From the NCBI GenBank assembly GCA_946531785.1, contig CAMNAT010000106.1, positions 1 to 7,178 on the forward strand: a stretch of 7,178 bases of DNA. The letters are read 5' to 3'. Within the stretch, counting starts at the first letter, position 1. Each line of letters opens with the position of its first letter. The notes under the pieces were generated by a model. The model made no database searches. It was given only the letters and a program-made list of their open reading frames with translations, and had not been told where the DNA came from. Positions 1-5,300 of this stretch are shown here, piece by piece. Origin of the DNA: an uncultured Oscillospiraceae bacterium (GTDB taxonomy: Bacteria > Bacillota > Clostridia > UBA1381). Made by a program: the position numbers and the translations under genes.

Positions 1-1113
1 TATGCCCTTTCTCTTTCCGTCCGGACCGCTGCCGAGTATTCTCGGATCGTTATCCATCTTGAACATCATTCCGTCGGATATCGTGTTATGCTTCATAAGC
101 TCCGCCTTGCGAGCCTCCGCGTCCTTATACATGGAGCGGAACTTGACCATTTTAAACACTCTGCCGCCCTTACCTATACGCGGTTGTGTGAAGAATATCG
201 GTCCCGGATCGGTGATAAAGATCAGCGGGCCTATAAATATAGTAAGGATTATAGTTATAAATGAGCCGATCAGACCGCCTATAATATCCATTACACGCTT
301 TGCAAAGAAGCTGGTGGACTGCATGATCCTTACGCTCTCTGTCAGACAGGTATAGCCGGCAAAGGTCTCTACCATCTTGTTGTTATCCTCTTCCATGCTG
401 AAGTCTATTACACGGTGAGTGGTTATGCCCATTTCAGTAAGCTTTGCGATAACATCACGCGGCGCTCTGCGGCTCGGCAGGTTCATAAGCACCTCATCTA
501 TCCATTGCTTGAGCAGATAATCCGGCAGATCATCTATCTGGGATATGAACGGATAGCCCATGATCATATCTCCGACATCGTATTTCTCGCTGTCGATAAT
601 AACTATTCCGGAGATATCTATCTGACCGAAGGAGTATTTTTCTATTTGTCTTACGAAGTCATCAATATTGTCATCCATGCCTATCAGGATCATTTTCCTC
701 TTGCTGTTATATACGCTCAGTCCCTTTTTTACAAGCTCTTTATACACTATCTTTACTATGTAGTCGGTACCCGCGCTTGCAAGGTAGAACAATATTGCCA
801 TATCACGGTTCATTGGGACAAGAGCTACAAATTTCAGATAAACAAGTATAACGCCGCTGGATATGCCCATGTTCAGAAAAGAAAGCGCGCATTCCTTTAA
901 AACACCGCGGTACATAACATCACTGTTCATACCGGTAATAATATCGAATAATAGAACAAATAAAACCAAAATAGCTATGCTGCTTACAAGCTGCATAGTG
1001 GTAAAAGGTGTATGTCGCACGATAATCAGTATAAACATGCTTAAAATAGCCAGGACATCGATCATTTTGAAATCAAAATGCTCTACCCAGCCTGTTTTCC
1101 TTTTCTTATACAT
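1..1113 (-). CDS. Exopolysaccharide sugar-phosphate transferase (polyprenyl glycosylphosphotransferase), 5' part only
   Basis: This is the N-terminal 371 residues of a membrane enzyme that moves a sugar-1-phosphate from a nucleotide sugar onto undecaprenyl phosphate, the first step of capsule or exopolysaccharide synthesis. Hydrophobic segments lie near residues 17-33, 42-61, 76-98 and 105-115. They are followed by a soluble middle region (about 135-265) resembling the CoA-binding-like domain of this family. The bacterial sugar transferase domain starts near 270, with K272-R273 and D276, a hydrophobic hairpin (278-300), the DPGP motif (302-305), the QxRIG motif (Q310-G314) and KFRSM (324-328). 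The frame stays open to the window edge, so the conserved Asp/Glu/Arg catalytic stretch that normally follows is outside. The ATG at 1113 is chosen because AGGAAG lies at 1125-1130 and a strong promoter sits just upstream. The family call is firm; the sugar is unknown. Confidence 0.9.
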   Translation of the reverse strand, partial: MYKKRKTGWVEHFDFKMIDVLAILSMFILIIVRHTPFTTMQLVSSIAILVLFVLLFDIITGMNSDVMYRGVLKECALSFLNMGISSGVILVYLKFVALVPMNRDMAILFYLASAGTDYIVKIVYKELVKKGLSVYNSKRKMILIGMDDNIDDFVRQIEKYSFGQIDISGIVIIDSEKYDVGDMIMGYPFISQIDDLPDYLLKQWIDEVLMNLPSRRAPRDVIAKLTEMGITTHRVIDFSMEEDNNKMVETFAGYTCLTESVRIMQSTSFFAKRVMDIIGGLIGSFITIILTIFIGPLIFITDPGPIFFTQPRIGKGGRVFKMVKFRSMYKDAEARKAELMKHNTISDGMMFKMDNDPRILGSGPDGKRKGI

Positions 1114-1124
1114 AGTCTGTGTTA

Positions 1125-1130
1125 CTTCCT
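1125..1130 (-). promoter_or_regulatory. Ribosome binding site of the sugar transferase
   Basis: On the minus strand AGGAAG stands 11 bases before the ATG at 1113. The spacing is a little long, but no other in-frame ATG nearby has a better site, and the encoded N-terminus leads directly into the first membrane helix. Confidence 0.6.
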
Positions 1131-1163
1131 TTCAAAAAAATAGCTCAGTTATTATATTCTATA

Positions 1164-1192
1164 ATTATAACCTAAAATCGGCAAAAAGTCAA
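1164..1192 (-). promoter_or_regulatory. SigA-type promoter of the sugar transferase
   Basis: Read on the minus strand, a -35 box TTGACT (1187-1192) and a perfect -10 box TATAAT (1164-1169) are separated by exactly 17 bases. Transcription would begin near 1157, giving a leader of about 44 bases before the ATG at 1113. This suggests that the sugar transferase is not dependent on transcription of the araC-type gene upstream of it, although read-through is possible because no convincing terminator lies between them. Confidence 0.8.
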
Positions 1193-1210
1193 CTTATTTT
1201 TTGACATTTT

Positions 1211-2110
1211 TCACAGTTTTTCAGGGCTTTTGGGAGGTGTTGTAAAAGCATGATGGATTTTATTGCTTTTTTGTGTTTTTTTGAATCTCTCCGGCGACAT
1301 GCCGGTGTATCTGACGAATGTGCGGTAAAATGTAGAATAATCGCAAAAGCCGCTGTCCGTATATACTGAGGTTATCGGCCACCCCTGCATGATCAGATTT
1401 TTTGCGTTCCTGATGCGTCTCATGGCAAGATAGGCTTTGATCGTCATACCCATTTCTCTTTTAAAAAGCCTGCACATATGCGATTGCGACATAAAGAGTG
1501 AGTTTGATATCGCAGCCAAAGAAATATCCTCCCGGAAATGATGGTCAATGTAGCTGCAGACGGCATTGTTTCTTTTATTTGTAACAGCATACTGACGATT
1601 CGGGCTCTCGCTGCGCCATATGCAGTGGATCGTGCCTATAAGCTGGAGAGTGAGGGCGAGCATCATAAGATCTGTTTCCTCTCGGGGTTCAGCGCACCAT
1701 TTTTCCATTTCTCTGAAGATCCTGTCTATGCCGTGTTTTTCAACTAATGCCTTTGGTATACGGTTAAAATATCCGGCCTTGCGGGAATTCAATCCATCAA
1801 TGAGCTCAGGATATTTATCCAGAAAGCCGGGGTATATATGCAAAAATTCTCTTTGGTATTTACCGCTGTCCGGAAAGCTGAACGAATGCAGCTCAGAGGG
1901 GTTAGTCATTATGATATCCCCATTGTCAAGTATATATTCGCTTCCCTCAACAGTATATAAAAGATGCCCTTGGATTATATGTATAAACTCATAGCAGCTG
2001 TGTAAATGCGAGTTGAAATCGTAGTTGTCGGAGGTGTTGAAGTTGTACATATATCCGTCAGTATCGTTGCCGGGTATATGATTTCCGTGCTTTATTATTT
2101 TCTTCTCCAT
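1211..2110 (-). CDS. AraC-family transcriptional regulator, cupin plus double HTH
   Basis: A 299-residue cytoplasmic DNA-binding regulator. The N-terminal part has the cupin pattern of AraC-type ligand-binding domains: HLH at 35-37, E41, a G-x-L-x-Y-x-V strand (48-54), NGD (63-65) and P71 with H75. The C-terminal part carries two helix-turn-helix motifs, near 196-218 and 246-267. It ends in the AraC signature SGFxDYSTFYRTF (253-265) followed by TGMSPERFK (269-277). A short basic tail (281-299) follows. This architecture is usual for regulators of carbohydrate utilisation in Firmicutes. The gene is divergent from the giant esterase gene, with 127 bases between their starts, so that gene is the likely target; the ligand is presumably a sugar or oligosaccharide (inference). 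The ATG at 2110 is preferred over a GTG at 2119 because GGTGA (2116-2120) fits as its ribosome site, while nothing suitable precedes the GTG. Confidence 0.92.
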   Translation of the reverse strand: MEKKIIKHGNHIPGNDTDGYMYNFNTSDNYDFNSHLHSCYEFIHIIQGHLLYTVEGSEYILDNGDIIMTNPSELHSFSFPDSGKYQREFLHIYPGFLDKYPELIDGLNSRKAGYFNRIPKALVEKHGIDRIFREMEKWCAEPREETDLMMLALTLQLIGTIHCIWRSESPNRQYAVTNKRNNAVCSYIDHHFREDISLAAISNSLFMSQSHMCRLFKREMGMTIKAYLAMRRIRNAKNLIMQGWPITSVYTDSGFCDYSTFYRTFVRYTGMSPERFKKTQKSNKIHHAFTTPPKSPEKL

Positions 2111-2115
2111 TTTGA

Positions 2116-2120
2116 TCACC
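2116..2120 (-). promoter_or_regulatory. Ribosome binding site that decides the AraC start
   Basis: GGTGA on the minus strand ends 5 bases before the ATG at 2110. It overlaps the alternative GTG codon at 2117-2119, so using that GTG would leave the start without a ribosome site. The site therefore supports the shorter, 299-residue protein. Confidence 0.5.
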
Positions 2121-2126
2121 GTAGTT

Positions 2127-2155
2127 ATTTTATCACAAAAAGGTCAGAAATGCAA
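2127..2155 (-). promoter_or_regulatory. Possible promoter of the AraC gene (extended -10)
   Basis: On the minus strand TGATAAAAT forms an extended -10 element (hexamer TAAAAT at 2127-2132). A weak TTGCAT lies 17 bases upstream at 2150-2155. The predicted start, near 2120, would leave only about 10 leader bases, which is short, so the call is tentative. The -35 element lies inside the distal half of the direct-repeat operator (2144-2154), so binding there could give autorepression. Confidence 0.35.
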
Positions 2156-2175
2156 TATCGTTTATCAAAAATGCA
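2144..2175 (+). promoter_or_regulatory. Candidate AraC-type operator: two direct repeats 21 bp apart
   Basis: TCAGAAATGCA (2144-2154) and TCAAAAATGCA (2165-2175) match at 10 of 11 positions and repeat with a period of exactly 21 bases, two helical turns. AraC-family proteins typically bind direct half-sites with this spacing. The proximal half-site ends at the base before the -35 hexamer (2176-2181) of the esterase promoter, the usual position for activation by contact with RNA polymerase. A second, weaker pair, TTATCA at 2130-2135 and 2162-2167, lies in the same region. The repeats are seen directly; the identity of the binding protein is inferred from the neighbouring gene. Confidence 0.6.
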
Positions 2176-2204
2176 TAGACAGACTTTTGACGCGGCGGTA
2201 TAAT
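2176..2204 (+). promoter_or_regulatory. SigA-type promoter of the giant esterase gene
   Basis: TAGACA (2176-2181, five of six consensus bases) and a perfect TATAAT (2199-2204) are 17 bases apart. Transcription would begin near 2211, giving a leader of about 27 bases before the ATG at 2238. The mismatch in the -35 box, together with direct repeats immediately upstream, fits a promoter that needs an activator. Confidence 0.75.
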
Positions 2205-2225
2205 ATAAGTAATAAAATCTGAAGC

Positions 2226-2230
2226 GAGGT
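2226..2230 (+). promoter_or_regulatory. Ribosome binding site of the giant esterase gene
   Basis: GAGGT lies 7 bases before the ATG at 2238, ideal spacing. It fixes the start upstream of a complete signal peptide. Confidence 0.75.
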
Positions 2231-2237
2231 ATATTTG

Positions 2238-2324
2238 ATGAAAGGAAAGCGAATTATCAGCAGTATTATAAGCGCGGCTATGTGCATGTCGCTCTTTGCA
2301 AATTTTGCCATAGGTGTACGGGCG
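2238..2324 (+). other. Signal peptide of the giant esterase (residues 1-29)
   Basis: A basic start (K2, K4, R5) is followed by a hydrophobic core (about 6-26) and a V-R-A cleavage box (27-29), with the mature protein beginning at E30. C16 lies inside the hydrophobic core without a lipobox ending, so this looks like a type I signal peptide rather than a lipoprotein signal. Confidence 0.85.
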
Positions 2325-5300
2325 GAGAATACCTATAAAGCAGACTTCGGCACTCTTGTGAAAGACAGCGCGGATGCCATGTATGGCACATCACAGGACA
2401 AAAATATCGTTCTTGATGAATATACCACACTTGATCTGAGCTATGAGGGCACATATGTAAGCGCCGACGGCAAGGTGTATTTATATGGCGGCAATAACGG
2501 CAAGGGAGCATATAATAATGGTTCATATATTGAATTTATTGCTCCGGCAGACGGTATGGTAAACTTTACTCTTGATTATGCAAATTATTATATTGACGGA
2601 ATATATAAGGGGTATTCTTCCACAAGTGTTGATATGACAGCAGGGCAAAAGCTGCAGATAGGCGAACGCGCGAACGGAAGAAGTTATGTAAGCGCTCTGT
2701 CCTTTACATATAATAACGAGACACCGGGGGTTGAAACAGAACAACCTACAGAATCTGCCTCAGACGGTTCATCGTATGCGAGTCCGGGCACTGTGTGGGA
2801 TTTCAACTCAAAAGCCCCGGCATCTGCGGCGGCGGTTAATATGCCGTATCTGACAGGAAAAGCAATATTCACATCCGGTGAGATACAGTTCCCCGCCGAT
2901 GCAACGGGTGAAGGTGCGGTAACGCTTGATTTGTCTCCGGCGGTGAAGGGCGATGTTGAAATAGAATTTGACACAGCCGGGCATTCGAAGGCACTGGGAC
3001 AGCAGTATGAATATTTCACTGTGACCAACAGCGAGGGTGATGAAATAGTATCACTTGCCGCGCATCCGTATGATGCTACAGGCAGCTACGCAGGTGTGAA
3101 CAAGCTTCTGATCTGCGGTGAGCAGGTCGCGGTCGATACGGAGATAGCTTCACTTTTCGGAGCGAAGGAAACTCATATAAAGCTTACGATAGACTATACC
3201 GCAAGGAAGGTAACAGCAACTATAGGCGGCAAGACATTCAGCGGAAGCATTCCGGCAAAGACAATGAAGGATCTTGCTCAGTTCAAATTCCGTGTATCAA
3301 GAAACAAGACAGCAGGGGACAGATATATTTCGTTTGATAATCTTTCAGTAAGAGAGTTTACTTCAACGGAAACGCCGGCAGTTGATGAAAGCCTTGCGGA
3401 ATATATAAGCGCGGTCTACGGCGGTGTGACGTCACGCGTAAAGGCTCCGTCAGGTGCGACAGGTAAGCCTATAGTGATCTTTTTAAGCTCGTCCTCACGA
3501 TTTGGAACTGATAATGAGCAGCAGCTGTATCAGGCGGAGGAGTTCTTTGATCTCTTTGAGGATGAAGCTGTATTGGCAGCACCGCAGACAGCAGAGGCAT
3601 GGGATGCCGATACACTCAAAGCGTATATAGAAGGCATAAAAGCGGAGTATAATTCGGATTCAGTTACCGTGATCGGAAATATCGAGGGCGCGGCAGCGGC
3701 ATATGCGCTTGCAAAGGATAACGCGGTAAATAAGATCATACCGATAAGCGGATATAACAGCGAAATAACCGCGACAAATGCAAAGGTATGGGCGTTCGGC
3801 GGATATAACGATGAAAATATAGCAAATATCAGAACGACTGTCAACACACTCCAAAAGGCTAAGGCAGATGTAACATATACCGAGCTTCCGTATGACGGCA
3901 GGACGATAGCCGACAAGGCGGCAGCGGCAAACGGCATCAAGGATTGGATATTATCAGAACAGACACAAAGCAAAACCGTTGATCTTGTTATATTTATGGG
4001 TCAATCCAATATGGCGGGACGCGGCGAGTATGACGAGGCTATACCGTGTCTGCCGGGTCACGGATATGAATATCATCCGGTGACGGAGCCCGGCACTCTT
4101 ACGACTGTGAGCGAGCCGTTCGGCAAGTATGAGAACAACACAGCCGTAAACGATAACGGCGGCAGCGGAGTTGACCGCCGCAGCGGCGATATGGTATCAT
4201 CCTTTATGGAGAGCTATTATTCGGTGTCGGGTGTTCCGATAGTCGGAGTGCAGTGCAGCCGCGGCGGAACGGAATCTAAATGGTGGTATCAGACGACAGA
4301 CACGACAAACAATTTAACACCGAAGGCAGAAGCTGTTTTAAGATATAACGAGGCAAAGCAGTATCTTACCGATTGCGGCTATACGATAAATAAACAGCTT
4401 ATGGTATGGTGTCAGGGCGAGGCGGATGCGGATGCAAACAGGGGTGTGTCCGCGTGGAAATCAAACACATTAAAGCTGTTTAATGATATGAAAGCGGAAA
4501 CGGGGCTTACCGACCTTATGATAGTAAGGATAGGTCACTGCAAAACAGCAGGTGCGGCTGCTATAGATGAGATAAAAGACCCAAGATACAAGGAAATAAA
4601 TCTTGCGGGCAGCGAGCTTGCAGACGACAATACGGATATAACGGCAGTCGCATCGTTTTATACCGACGAATATGCCGAGCTTATGCGCGATCAGTATCAT
4701 TACCATCAAGGTGCGTATAATTCTGTAGGACAGACAGCGGGTAACAATGCGGCTGTTACGATGTACTCAAAGGGTACATGGTCTGAATACCCGGAGCCGG
4801 ATGACGATACTGATGAGCCTGTTGTCGTTGATGGTATATTTGAAAAGACAGCATCTGCGGCAGAGATAGATATATCAGATATGAAAACCTATGGCGCGGA
4901 CACCTTCAGAGTATATAAAGCCGATAAGTCATATGTTGATGTAAAGGCTGAAAACGGCAAGGTAACAAACCCGACTGGCTCAGACGAGGTAACGGTCGTT
5001 CCGATATACCGCTTTAACTATACAAATTCGGCAATGGACGGATATGTAACGGCTACGGGCACATTTACCGCCGAAACCGGCTACGGACTGGTAGATGGGC
5101 AGAGCTATTCAACAAACGAGAACGGCTCACTGCCAAAGGATGCGGCAACACTTCATGTGGTATTACCAGAGGGCAGCTATGATATGAATATCCTCCGCAA
5201 GGGCGGCACGAGATCGGATGTATATAATGACGGAATACAGATCATAAACAACACAACAGCCGCCGAGGGAGGAAATAACCACAGGGGAAGCGCATACGGG

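Noticed and set aside
415..900. Plus-strand open frame of 161 codons opposite the sugar transferase.
   Set aside because: The minus strand here encodes a clear sugar transferase through its full length. The plus-strand frame has no ribosome site and its product shows no recognisable features.
1188..1205. Inverted repeat GTCAA / TTGAC with an 8-base loop after the AraC-type gene, followed by a T run on the minus strand, as a possible terminator.
   Set aside because: The stem has only 5 pairs, two of them G-C, and it overlaps the -35 box of the next promoter. It is too weak to call.
2117..2119. GTG as the start of the AraC-type regulator, three codons upstream of the chosen ATG.
   Set aside because: It overlaps the GGTGA ribosome site that serves the ATG at 2110 and has no suitable site of its own.
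2187..2192. TTGACG as the -35 box of the giant esterase promoter.
   Set aside because: Only 6 bases separate it from TATAAT at 2199. TAGACA at 2176-2181 gives the correct 17-base spacing.
2280..2282. Internal ATG (codon 15) as the start of the giant esterase.
   Set aside because: It would remove the basic part of the signal peptide, and it lacks a ribosome site comparable to GAGGT at 2226-2230.
3390..3971. The missing catalytic motifs in the hydrolase-like module as a sign of a frameshift or sequencing error.
   Set aside because: The frame is continuous and the surrounding family landmarks (IVIFL strand, PISGY, WAF, D525) stay aligned in the same frame on both sides of each replaced residue.
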